Assembly: GCA_041984885.1 (NCBI GenBank)
Contig: JBHIXH010000022.1
Location: 1 to 37,399, forward strand
Source of the DNA: UBA4486 sp041984885
Lineage (GTDB): Bacteria > Pseudomonadota > Gammaproteobacteria > Eutrophobiales > Eutrophobiaceae
DNA: 37,399 nucleotides
Reading direction: 5' to 3'
Shown here one piece after another: positions 1-7,777 of the stretch (position 1 is the first letter of the stretch; every line of letters starts with the position of its first letter). The translations under genes were made by a program, and so were the position numbers. The notes beneath the pieces are model-generated. The model saw only the letters and a list, made by a program, of their open reading frames with translations, had not been told where the DNA came from and did not search any database.

Positions 1-732
1 ATAGGTGGCTTAAGGGCGACGGGTGCCGGCGCGACCATATCCAGTAACACATTAAACTTTGATCAGGCAAACGAGAATGTTATTGGACTGGCTCTTTCCC
101 TCTCTGACAACTGGGTCATTGATAATAATGCATTTAATATGACTGCCGGTTTTTCAAGAGCGTTATTACTGGAGGGAGCGGATAGCAATACCATTTCCAA
201 TAATACATTTATTCTGGATTCCGCCGTAGATTTGGGCAGTCAAACCGGCAATGCCATCCGAATCCGATTTGGTGCTGACAATAATATTGTCACTGACAAC
301 ATAATCAATGCCAACGGGCTTAATCAGTTTGGCATTCGCCTTGGCGGTGTTGACCCGAAACCGGTATTTTCCACCAGGCCGCTGAACACAGTGGTTAATA
401 ACAATACGATAATAAGTTCAGAGAGGGCTATCAGTATTGAAGATGGTTCGGATATTAATTTTAACAACAACACAATCACCGCAAATGGAATAGGCATACC
501 TGTTTTTATTCAAAATAGCAGTCAAACCTATGATACAAATCTGGATTTTGCGGGCGGCACAATCACTCAAACCGCGGCTGGCATAAAGCTGCGTATACAG
601 GGTAACGCCAGAAATGTTGAATTTGATCCAGGATTGGTAGCGCCGGCAGATGTTTTCGCCCCTGCTACGCTGGCACCTGATTTTCTTGAATACAGTCTTG
701 ATGGTGGAGCTACAACCATTGTAGTGAAATAA
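1..732 (+). CDS. Right-handed parallel beta-helix repeat protein, C-terminal part (5' end outside window)
   Basis: The frame is open from base 1, so the gene begins upstream and only about 243 C-terminal residues are seen. The product is rich in Asn, Thr and Ile, with repeated turns such as NTISNNTF, DNNIVTDNI, NTVVNNNTI and INFNNNTIT. This is the pattern of PbH1/NosD-type right-handed beta-helix repeats, common in secreted carbohydrate-binding, carbohydrate-cleaving or adhesive proteins. The last residues (LEYSLDGGATTIVVK) show no PEP-CTERM motif, LPXTG motif or membrane anchor. The protein is therefore probably secreted or a surface protein held by other means (inference). It precedes a polysaccharide locus, which would suit a glycan-related role, but no catalytic residues can be assigned. 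An ATG at 139 lies inside the repeat region and is unlikely to be the true start. Confidence 0.75.
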   Translation: MGGLRATGAGATISSNTLNFDQANENVIGLALSLSDNWVIDNNAFNMTAGFSRALLLEGADSNTISNNTFILDSAVDLGSQTGNAIRIRFGADNNIVTDNIINANGLNQFGIRLGGVDPKPVFSTRPLNTVVNNNTIISSERAISIEDGSDINFNNNTITANGIGIPVFIQNSSQTYDTNLDFAGGTITQTAAGIKLRIQGNARNVEFDPGLVAPADVFAPATLAPDFLEYSLDGGATTIVVK

Positions 733-760
733 CTATTTGCCAATCAGAATAATATTTCAT

Positions 761-800
761 CCGGCCCTGATTTTATCGGGGTCGGATTTATCATTTTAAA
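761..800 (+). terminator. Terminator-like hairpin after the beta-helix gene
   Basis: An 11-bp stem (761-771 with 775-785, containing two G-T wobble pairs) closes on a TTT loop. It is followed by a T/A-rich stretch rather than a clean T run. It lies 28 bases after the stop at 732, which fits a rho-independent terminator for that gene. The imperfect T tract keeps confidence moderate. Confidence 0.45.
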
Positions 801-887
801 ATAAAACGTATTGGCAAGGTAAATTTTTTATCAGTCAAAAGAGTTAAATCAGGTATATTATCAACTCCCATTAGGCGTCTTTTCCAA

Positions 888-916
888 TTGCATATTCATC
901 TGATAGGAACTATCTT
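888..916 (+). promoter_or_regulatory. Candidate sigma-70 promoter for the 1045-4841 operon, with a palindrome over the -10 box
   Basis: TTGCAT (888-893) and TATCTT (911-916) are separated by 17 bases, each close to the sigma-70 consensus. A perfect short inverted repeat, GATAG-gaa-CTATC (902-914), overlaps the -10 box and could be an operator. The 312-base gap 733-1044 otherwise holds only the hairpin above and AT-rich sequence. The start codon at 1045 is about 130 bases downstream, so the leader would be long. This is a motif-level call only. Confidence 0.3.
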
Positions 917-1044
917 GTATCCCTGTTTTTTATTTGCGCCAGTAATGTTTTTCCTGAAATAGTCAGGCCGAATTAAACTATCCGAAATATCAATCCAAGA
1001 TTAGTTGCCTTACACAGTTACCCCGACAGAGTAAATTTTGAAGT

Positions 1045-1731
1045 ATGTCCGACTATACAAGAAAGAGAAAACAGGGAGAAAATATATTCAGTTACGGATT
1101 ACTACGTCGAACTGAAGAAATTAAAAAACATGTTTCAGCCTACATAGAGCAATCAAATTCCGGAATAAACATTGTAGACTTGGGATGTTCTGATGGTTTG
1201 ATGATGGAATCGATTTACGAGGAATTTGGACAGAACATTTCGAAATATACCGGGCTGGAAGGAACGATGGAGACGGAGGCATATACTTCACCTTCAGGTT
1301 TGGTTTTTAAAAAAACTGACCTGTTTCGAAATTTTCCATACCCGTTTGAATCAGGTACTCAGGATGTGGTGTACGCTGCTGCATTTTACAAACATAATCC
1401 CTACCCGGAAAAATTTTTACCGGAGTTAATACGCATCACGAAATCTGGCGGTATAATTATCATTACGGATCCGTGTAGATGGGTTGTGAATCTTGGTGCT
1501 GTACTTGGTTATTTTGAAAAGAAATACTGTCCTAATATCTGGACGAAAAAAAAAACAAACAACCAACTGAGTCAAGCAGGGTTAAACAACAAAATCAGCC
1601 AAATAAAGTATGAAAAATACTGGGTATCTCCGAGTAAAACACTGTACCGAACCGGAATTGAAAAACTGTTTCCAGACGTGCTTGTGTCTTTTGTCGGATT
1701 ACATCAGGCATTGATTATAAGAAAAAAATAA
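1045..1731 (+). CDS. Class I SAM-dependent methyltransferase
   Basis: A 228-residue soluble protein. SAM-binding motif I is seen as VDLGCSDG near residues 44-51, and an acidic motif II (YTGLEG) follows about 20 residues later. The segment VVYAAAFYKHNPYPEKFLPELIRITKSGG matches the post-motif II/III region of Methyltransf_11/25-type enzymes, including the typical PGG-like turn (KSGG). The substrate is unknown. As the first gene of a tight run with a racemase, an ATP-grasp ligase and a polymerase, it probably O- or N-methylates a glycan sugar or its substituent (inference). It ends 3 bases before the next start. No strong Shine-Dalgarno sequence is visible before the ATG. Confidence 0.8.
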   Translation: MSDYTRKRKQGENIFSYGLLRRTEEIKKHVSAYIEQSNSGINIVDLGCSDGLMMESIYEEFGQNISKYTGLEGTMETEAYTSPSGLVFKKTDLFRNFPYPFESGTQDVVYAAAFYKHNPYPEKFLPELIRITKSGGIIIITDPCRWVVNLGAVLGYFEKKYCPNIWTKKKTNNQLSQAGLNNKISQIKYEKYWVSPSKTLYRTGIEKLFPDVLVSFVGLHQALIIRKK

Positions 1732-1734
1732 AAC

Positions 1735-2475
1735 GTGTCTAAACGCATAGGTATCATCGGGGGAATGGGACCAAAGGCCGGCTGGGATTTGGCTAATAAG
1801 ATATCCGAGGAAACATCGGCAGGAACTGATCAGGAACATATCGAAACAATTGTTGTGTCATTGCCTGCCCGAATATCCGACCGAACCGGTTATATATTGG
1901 GCGAGACGAAGATTAATCCGGTTAGCGGGATTCTGGACTCCCTGGAGTTGCTTGCCAGATGTGATGTTGATCTGGTAGCCATGGCCTGCAATACGGCACA
2001 TGCACCAGAGTTTATAGAAACAATAAGCCAGAACTTAATATCGAGGAATTATGCATTTAAGTTAGTCAACATGATTGAGGCGACATACGAATATATATTG
2101 GAAAACTTCAAGGAAGCGAAAAGAATCGGCATCCTGGGTACAAACGGGCTGGTGAAATCGGATGTCTATGGCCACTATTTTCGACAGGTTGGTCTGGAAG
2201 CCGTGTATCCGGATTCATCTTTTCAAAATGACCTGCTGCACCCTTCCATCTATGACAAATCATTTGGCATCAAGTCTTCCAGCAATGTGCAAGAGCAGGC
2301 ATTGGAGAACATTGAGAAATGCCTGAAGCATATTATTGAAAAAAACGTGCATTGTGTTCTTCTTGCCTGCACAGAGCTACCCATAGCAATCAAGGATTCA
2401 GATGTGAATGGAGTAGCCATTCTGGACGTCACTCGCATTCTGGCACGTGAACTGGTTCGGCAGAGCAGGCAATAA
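1735..2475 (+). CDS. Aspartate/glutamate racemase family protein
   Basis: A 246-residue protein starting at GTG, 3 bases after the previous stop. The N-terminus RIGIIGGMGP is the signature of the Asp/Glu racemase superfamily. The two catalytic cysteines of the cofactor-independent two-base mechanism are both present: C85 in ACNTAH and C212 in LLACTELP. The length fits aspartate racemases (about 230-250). In this family the reaction is interconversion of L- and D-Asp (or Glu), and some members act on hydantoins or maleate instead. It lies inside a polysaccharide operon immediately before an ATP-grasp ligase. A role supplying a D-amino acid for glycan decoration is attractive, but it is inferred from context. 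Confidence 0.85.
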   Translation: MSKRIGIIGGMGPKAGWDLANKISEETSAGTDQEHIETIVVSLPARISDRTGYILGETKINPVSGILDSLELLARCDVDLVAMACNTAHAPEFIETISQNLISRNYAFKLVNMIEATYEYILENFKEAKRIGILGTNGLVKSDVYGHYFRQVGLEAVYPDSSFQNDLLHPSIYDKSFGIKSSSNVQEQALENIEKCLKHIIEKNVHCVLLACTELPIAIKDSDVNGVAILDVTRILARELVRQSRQ

Positions 2476-2477
2476 AT

Positions 2478-3518
2478 ATGCATGAGAAAAAAGCGGTACT
2501 ATTCAGGTCAAAAAACCGTTTCCCTGCGTTCAAACAGGCTTTGGAAAATAATGGTTTTAAAGTCAAGGTGCTGGAATTTGAAACGGATGAATGGATTACT
2601 TTTGATTATAGCGAGATTTCTCTGGTAATTTACTTCCCGGAGTTTTTATTCAGTTCAAACAACCCACAGGCCCTTACTCTTGTTTATAATAATATAGCTT
2701 TTCTAAATAAAAATTTTCCTCATATCAGGATTTTTCCGGATCCCAATATAATTAATTATTACTCAGACAAATACAGTCAGTATCTTTTTTTAAAAAAATC
2801 CGGTCTGCCCCATATCCCGACCCGCCCACTGGTTTCATCTGAATCACTGGGCCAGGCATGCGATCTATTTTCTTTCCCCATGATTATCAAGAATAGATAT
2901 GGTGCCGGAGGAGATCATGTTTATATTATAAATAATCGAAAAGAGCTGGAAAGACTGTATCAATACTCCAAATTAAATTTTACCAGTCCCTACATAATTC
3001 CGCGGGTTTTAAGAAGATTATTAAAACGGGAGTTCTGGTGGTATTTTTTCAAAGCCAGAAAGCTGTATTATCCATTTTTATCCTTCCCACTTCTGGCCCA
3101 GAAATTTATTGAACATGATAAAGACCTGAAATCAGTCGTAGGTTTTCACCAGGTTGTAGAAGCGCATTGGAGAAAAAAAGCCAATGTGGATATGTGGAAA
3201 ATGAATATTGACGGCGGAGGCATAGGCGAATGGAGTTATGTCCCGGAAGAGCCGATCGAAATATCCATAAATTTATCCAGAGAATTGAAAGCAGATTGGG
3301 TGAATATAGATTTTATGTGTGACGGAGATGATTATTTAATATCGGAGTTTTCACCGGTTTGGCATCATTACAAAATTAATGAAAACGATAACTTCGTGTA
3401 CAAAGACGATTATAACTTGTCTATTCCGCTTGAAGAAGCGTTGAATCTTGAGGAATTGATAGTCAAATCATACTCCGATCATTTCAATGAGGTTGAAAAA
3501 AACCAGATTGGTTACTAG
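2478..3518 (+). CDS. ATP-grasp domain ligase-like protein
   Basis: A 346-residue protein. Residues 1-90 form an alpha/beta pre-ATP-grasp region. A central ATP-grasp domain follows, with the ATP-contacting lysine strand FPMIIKNRYGAGGDHV (about 135-150), the QKFIEHDKDLKSVV strand (about 210), and the metal/ATP site ADWVNIDFMCDGDDYLISEFSPVW (about 272-295). There the D...E.S pattern stands for the usual D...E.N. ATP-grasp enzymes make an acyl phosphate and join it to an amine or thiol. It starts 2 bases after the racemase stop and ends directly against the next ATG, so the genes are co-translated. The neighbouring racemase suggests an amino-acid-to-sugar or peptide ligation (inference); the actual substrates are unknown. 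Confidence 0.75.
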   Translation: MHEKKAVLFRSKNRFPAFKQALENNGFKVKVLEFETDEWITFDYSEISLVIYFPEFLFSSNNPQALTLVYNNIAFLNKNFPHIRIFPDPNIINYYSDKYSQYLFLKKSGLPHIPTRPLVSSESLGQACDLFSFPMIIKNRYGAGGDHVYIINNRKELERLYQYSKLNFTSPYIIPRVLRRLLKREFWWYFFKARKLYYPFLSFPLLAQKFIEHDKDLKSVVGFHQVVEAHWRKKANVDMWKMNIDGGGIGEWSYVPEEPIEISINLSRELKADWVNIDFMCDGDDYLISEFSPVWHHYKINENDNFVYKDDYNLSIPLEEALNLEELIVKSYSDHFNEVEKNQIGY

Positions 3519-4841
3519 ATGCCAGGTAAAAAAGCCAAAACCAAAATCAATCTTGTCCTATATCTGGCAGCATTTTACGTATTTATTGATATAGCGACCC
3601 CATTTAACAGATACGCCATCTGGGACACGCTTCATATTACAAGACTCGTCGCATTAACCATTCTCCTGTTGTTGTTTACCTCCAGATCGATAAAACTTGA
3701 TTTGGATAAAATAGGCAAGTATCTGATTGCTTTTTATATTGTGATGCTTATCAGTTATTTCCTCTCGAGTTATAAAAGCTACAATGAGCTTGAGCGCTGG
3801 CTGTCCGGTTACTGGAAACAACTACTGGTTTTTTGGTTTGTCTATTGGTCCATAAATTCAGAAAAGGAGATTCATAAATTTCTCACATTCCTGTTTGTTT
3901 CAGTGGGTTTGTACCAACTCCTGTCGTGGATGGATTTTGTGGCAGGCGGAAGTTATGTATATCAACAGGGGTTAAAAAGAATGGTTGGCACCTGGTCCGG
4001 AGGAGGCCTTGGCGCTGCGAATGCGTGGGGGGTTACCGGGCTTATGATGTTCCCGATTGGTATGTATCTTGTTCAAACCGAACTGAATAAAAAAAACAAA
4101 CTAATGATATTGTTTTTTACGATACTCTCAATGGCTTCCGTGTTTGCTAGCGGTACACGGGGCGCAGTCATCTGCCTGGTGATATTCCTCGGGCTATATT
4201 TTTTTAAAAAAGTATTCAATATAAAGACAATAATCATATTTCTGGTCTTTGCTTTTTCATTACACGTCTATCTTCCTGAAGATTTAAAGACGAGATATTT
4301 AAGCGTGATTTATGAGGACAAAGTCTCGGAAGTAGCACAATCCAGAATTGCTGAATCCTCTGCGGAGTCACGTATGCAAGGCATGATCGATGGCTGGAAC
4401 CTGTTCAAGATGAGGCCGGTTTTTGGTTGGGGGCCGGGGAGTTCTGCCTACGCAAGATTAAAAGTGAATGATGAAATGCTGGATAAATGGCGATCTGAAG
4501 GCAGGTTCTTACAACTGCATAACCTGTACGGGCAAATTATTTCTGAAACCGGATTACTTGGCGCCACCCTGTTTATTTTAATATTAATATACTGTCTGAA
4601 ACTCTACCGTGTCGCCTATGTTTCTACACTTGATATTGAAGATGAAAAAAATGACACGTATAAAATAAACCACTGGATCAAATGCCTGTCGATATTAATG
4701 TTCAGTTACCTGATATATGGATATGCAACACACTCCTTATACGGAATGCAATGGATACTGTTATTCGGACTGTCTGCCAGCCTGGGAAAAATATATCCGG
4801 TCGTTAAAAAAAACAGAAGATACAGGGCTGTTAATGCCTAG
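3519..4841 (+). CDS. O-antigen ligase / Wzy-type polymerase family membrane protein
   Basis: A 440-residue polytopic membrane protein with about ten hydrophobic segments. A large loop lies between helices near residues 255-340 and carries FGWGPGSSAY and LHNLYGQIISETGLLGATLF. This H-N-x-x-x-x-x-x-x-E-x-G-x-x-G pattern is the hallmark of the O-antigen ligase/polymerase (Wzy_C, PF04932) family. The upstream loop residues GTRGA also fit. These proteins transfer or polymerise undecaprenyl-diphosphate-linked glycans on the periplasmic face. The start codon abuts the previous stop with no gap. The gene ends only 4 bases from a convergent gene. Whether it is a polymerase or a ligase cannot be decided from sequence; polymerase is favoured because the locus is XrtA-type. 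Confidence 0.85.
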   Translation: MPGKKAKTKINLVLYLAAFYVFIDIATPFNRYAIWDTLHITRLVALTILLLLFTSRSIKLDLDKIGKYLIAFYIVMLISYFLSSYKSYNELERWLSGYWKQLLVFWFVYWSINSEKEIHKFLTFLFVSVGLYQLLSWMDFVAGGSYVYQQGLKRMVGTWSGGGLGAANAWGVTGLMMFPIGMYLVQTELNKKNKLMILFFTILSMASVFASGTRGAVICLVIFLGLYFFKKVFNIKTIIIFLVFAFSLHVYLPEDLKTRYLSVIYEDKVSEVAQSRIAESSAESRMQGMIDGWNLFKMRPVFGWGPGSSAYARLKVNDEMLDKWRSEGRFLQLHNLYGQIISETGLLGATLFILILIYCLKLYRVAYVSTLDIEDEKNDTYKINHWIKCLSILMFSYLIYGYATHSLYGMQWILLFGLSASLGKIYPVVKKNRRYRAVNA

Positions 4842-4845
4842 ACAA

Positions 4846-6198
4846 TTATTTTACCAAAGACTTGACGTAGGCATATTTACCTGATTTCTCTCTTTCAATA
4901 TCATCCAATGGGTTGATTTTTATATTGGCGTCTTCCCCCATGATAGTTCTGACTTTATTCATTAACAGCGTTTCTTGCTCGTCGGATAAAAGATCATATC
5001 CTACCAGGTTAATGGTTAACTCACCTTTCTCTCTCTGAATAAACTGGAACTGGCCGGGCAACTGGTTTTTATTAACAACCTCAACCAGTAAATAGCCGGG
5101 AACCGGCTTGCTGCCTTTCGTCAGGACTATGTCGCGGTCTCTGCCAAGCAGTTTTTTTATTAACGGTAAACGACTTCCACACTGGCAAGCTGCGTCAGAA
5201 AAAATTGCTTTATCCCCAATCCTGTATCTAATCAGGGGCATGCTGTAGTTGGTCAGATTGGTAATTATCAAGTCCTGAATATTATCCATGGAGTTTTTAT
5301 CATAGAGATTATCGATATAGTCATTGTCCGTGAATACATGTAAACCGTTATGGACAGAACATTCACAGGCCAGTACTCCATGCTCGAAACAGGCATATTT
5401 TTCAAATATTTCTGCATGAAATATTTTTTGAAAATATTCCTTCTGATGTGAATACAATGTCTCCCCTGTGCAGCCTATGGATTTGACTTTAATTCCCGAC
5501 AGATTATTTCTGTCGAGAAAATCTGCAAAAATCATTAAGGAACTCGGAAAGCAATCTATTACCTCCGGATTAAAACTTTTCAACTCCCCGTAAAATTCGT
5601 GCATATATGAATCCTCAATTCTGAGAGGATCAAAAGCTATGAGTCTACGATTTGTAGAGTTTTTAATTTTTTCTTTTATTCCGGCAACACCCTTGGAAAG
5701 ATGGGGGCTGGCCACAAACAGGGCTTTTTTTACACCTATATCTCCACCAATCCACCGGTCAAAATAAAAATGTTGTGCCCATTTGTACGAAAGTGACCGA
5801 TTGTCACGGTAGAAAGTTAAAGGGGTTCCTGTTGAACCGCCTGTTTTTGATAAATAAAGATCATTTTTATCAAAATCATCGGAAATAAGTCGATCCCCCT
5901 GATCCCTGATGATGTCCTTGGTCAGCTCCGGAATTTCATTAAGTTGTTCAAAGTCACTGAAAGAATCGGGCCTGAAACCGATCGACTTGAACAAATCTCG
6001 ATAGTACCTGTTTTTAACATACACGTAATCGAGTAGACTTTTTAGTTTTTTCAGTTGCCTTGCTTTTTGTAATTCCGGCGTACCGCACCACTTGTTAGAC
6101 TGGTAGTAATAGGTCAGGAAAGGAATTTTGTATTTCTTTGCATAAAAGCACCAGAATGGCCAGGTCACATATTTTACCAGTGCTTTATCAAGCCCCAT
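4846..6198 (-). CDS. CapK-like adenylate-forming enzyme (phenylacetate-CoA ligase family)
   Basis: A 450-residue protein of the PaaK/CapK branch of the adenylate-forming superfamily. Residues around 110-125 read LSKTGGSTGTPLTFYRD, the ATP-binding P-loop. EHGVLACEC (about 275) lies in the region of the usual aromatic-G-x-T-E motif. YRIGDKAIF (about 325) is the D-containing motif, and GRDRDIVLTKGS (about 350) the hinge motif. CQCGSRLP resembles the Cys cluster of PaaK/F390-synthetase homologues. CapK-type proteins occur in many capsule and exopolysaccharide loci, where they are thought to activate a carboxylate for glycan modification. The frame is open to a GTG at 6207. The ATG at 6198 is preferred because AGGTGG lies 5 bases before it. 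It overlaps the end of the upstream reverse-strand gene by 11 bases, indicating translational coupling. Confidence 0.8.
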   Translation of the reverse strand: MGLDKALVKYVTWPFWCFYAKKYKIPFLTYYYQSNKWCGTPELQKARQLKKLKSLLDYVYVKNRYYRDLFKSIGFRPDSFSDFEQLNEIPELTKDIIRDQGDRLISDDFDKNDLYLSKTGGSTGTPLTFYRDNRSLSYKWAQHFYFDRWIGGDIGVKKALFVASPHLSKGVAGIKEKIKNSTNRRLIAFDPLRIEDSYMHEFYGELKSFNPEVIDCFPSSLMIFADFLDRNNLSGIKVKSIGCTGETLYSHQKEYFQKIFHAEIFEKYACFEHGVLACECSVHNGLHVFTDNDYIDNLYDKNSMDNIQDLIITNLTNYSMPLIRYRIGDKAIFSDAACQCGSRLPLIKKLLGRDRDIVLTKGSKPVPGYLLVEVVNKNQLPGQFQFIQREKGELTINLVGYDLLSDEQETLLMNKVRTIMGEDANIKINPLDDIEREKSGKYAYVKSLVK

Positions 6199-7552
6199 CA
6201 GTGCCACCTGTATGAGGAATATTATTATTTTTAATTATGTCTCCCCGGTTAAGATGGATTTCATGTTCGCCTTTATCTCCATGCACGAAAATGTTTTCAT
6301 TTTTCCTGTCTATCAGGATCTGTTTTATATACTCACCTGCTATTTTTTTTACTGGCAAATTATTAAATTCCAGTTGCACATCAATTGAGGGATCCGGTAT
6401 GAGAATTCTGACCGATTCAGCGGAGTACTCGGTCAATTTGTACGCGATATTACTTTTAACGAATCGATTGACAGGCGGGGGGATAATATAATCACGATAA
6501 TTGTCGGGCGATTCTTCCTCGCCAGCCTCGGCTGCCTTGACTATATTGTAGGCTTCCCTGCTAGTGACATAGTGAAGCCGCAGGTTATTCTGTTTTGAGT
6601 ATTCTTCAATTTCCTGCAGAAAGAGATCGTATTCCGGACTGAGCACGGTTGAGTAGTTCTGTATACCATGGGTATGTAACTTGATAAAAACCCATTCAGG
6701 TTTATCTTCAACATGTATACCGGCATTGATCCAGTTGCGAAATCTACCAGAATAATAAGGCGTCCCGCTCTCAACGGCAGCATAATCAATGTAAGCGTCA
6801 TTCCATTTGATATACAACGGCCCTTGAAATATCATCAGGTCACCGTTTTGCTGACGATTGACTTTTACATTGGTGCCGGTGTTGTAGGATTTAGCTTGAG
6901 GAGAACACGTTGCATAATAGATTGCATTCACCTTGTCCGGCTGCGCTTTTGACGCCATCGCGGGAAACGTGAAATCTGCGTAACAAGACTCGCTGGCAAG
7001 GATACCTAACTCGGTATTAACACCACTCACTGAATCATCAAAACAGCCGTTGTCCAACGCCCAGTTACCGGCAATATAGGCAAATCCGGGCGATGGATTC
7101 TTTACAGCGCCAATCATGGCACCGAAACGATTAAACCACTCAACGCCGCTGTGGATCTTGTCGCGGAACGTGGATTCGGTATCGTTGCCGTGATGCAGGT
7201 GAAATTCTATTTCGCCGTAATCCTGGTACACGTAATCGGACAAGGTTCGAACGCATTTCTCGTTGGGATAATCATACCGGTAGAACCACGTATATTGTGG
7301 TTTATGACCAAACGAGTCTTGATGCCGATCTGCCATTTGGGCATATTCCTTGCACCAGTTCCTGACTTTATTTTCGCCAGTTATTCCTTCTCTACGTGAG
7401 GGCTCGAAGTGGTCAGTGATGAGCACGATCAAATCCGTTGTTTGCGTATCGGATAACGTTCTGCCAAGTCTGCGTTGTTGGGAAAGGTACGAGGGTAACC
7501 AGTGCAAACACTTGCGTTTCAGCAGTTTTCCAACAGTCTTAATTCGGTTCAT
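6188..7552 (-). CDS. Uncharacterised protein with NodB/polysaccharide-deacetylase-like motifs
   Basis: A 454-residue soluble protein that I do not recognise as a named family. Near residue 45 it has LIVLITDHFEP, resembling the metal-binding first motif of a NodB-type barrel (a beta strand ending in D-H). At about 135 comes EIEFHLHHGNDTE, a His-rich strand end. WVFIKLHTHGIQ follows near 285, then LHYVTSREAYNIV, the usual closing region of carbohydrate-esterase-like barrels. The last 100 or so residues look like a separate beta-rich domain. No signal peptide is evident. It is the first gene of a two-gene reverse unit with the CapK-like gene and overlaps it. A role in processing or modifying the glycan is inferred from context only. 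Confidence 0.6.
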   Translation of the reverse strand: MNRIKTVGKLLKRKCLHWLPSYLSQQRRLGRTLSDTQTTDLIVLITDHFEPSRREGITGENKVRNWCKEYAQMADRHQDSFGHKPQYTWFYRYDYPNEKCVRTLSDYVYQDYGEIEFHLHHGNDTESTFRDKIHSGVEWFNRFGAMIGAVKNPSPGFAYIAGNWALDNGCFDDSVSGVNTELGILASESCYADFTFPAMASKAQPDKVNAIYYATCSPQAKSYNTGTNVKVNRQQNGDLMIFQGPLYIKWNDAYIDYAAVESGTPYYSGRFRNWINAGIHVEDKPEWVFIKLHTHGIQNYSTVLSPEYDLFLQEIEEYSKQNNLRLHYVTSREAYNIVKAAEAGEEESPDNYRDYIIPPPVNRFVKSNIAYKLTEYSAESVRILIPDPSIDVQLEFNNLPVKKIAGEYIKQILIDRKNENIFVHGDKGEHEIHLNRGDIIKNNNIPHTGGTDGA

Positions 7553-7777
7553 TAGCTGGGATGGTCAGGTGACGACAAATGAGTGACAAAATTTTGATTG
7601 GACACACTATCCGAAATTGTGATCTGATATACGTATAGGATTGTGATAATATTTTAAAATCAATAACTTATATATGCAAACTCATCGCATTTTAGCATAT
7701 ATTATCCAATTCTTTCGAATACGACGATAATCAAAAAATCAAATTCTCATCGATGATCGCACGACGGTAAGCGGAAT
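7553..7777. promoter_or_regulatory. Divergent intergenic region between the reverse two-gene unit and the main exosortase operon
   Basis: A strongly AT-rich 225-base gap between outward-facing genes, so promoters for both directions must lie here or close by. Several TATATT/TATAAT-like stretches occur (for example around 7641-7655 and 7699-7712). None has a convincing -35 partner at 16-18 bases, and no sigma-54 -24/-12 pair was found. Individual promoters are therefore not assigned. Confidence 0.4.

Noticed and set aside
7553..7777. Sigma-54 promoter for the exosortase operon (as expected if PrsR controls it)
   Set aside because: No TGGCAC-N5-TTGC type pair was found in the gap.
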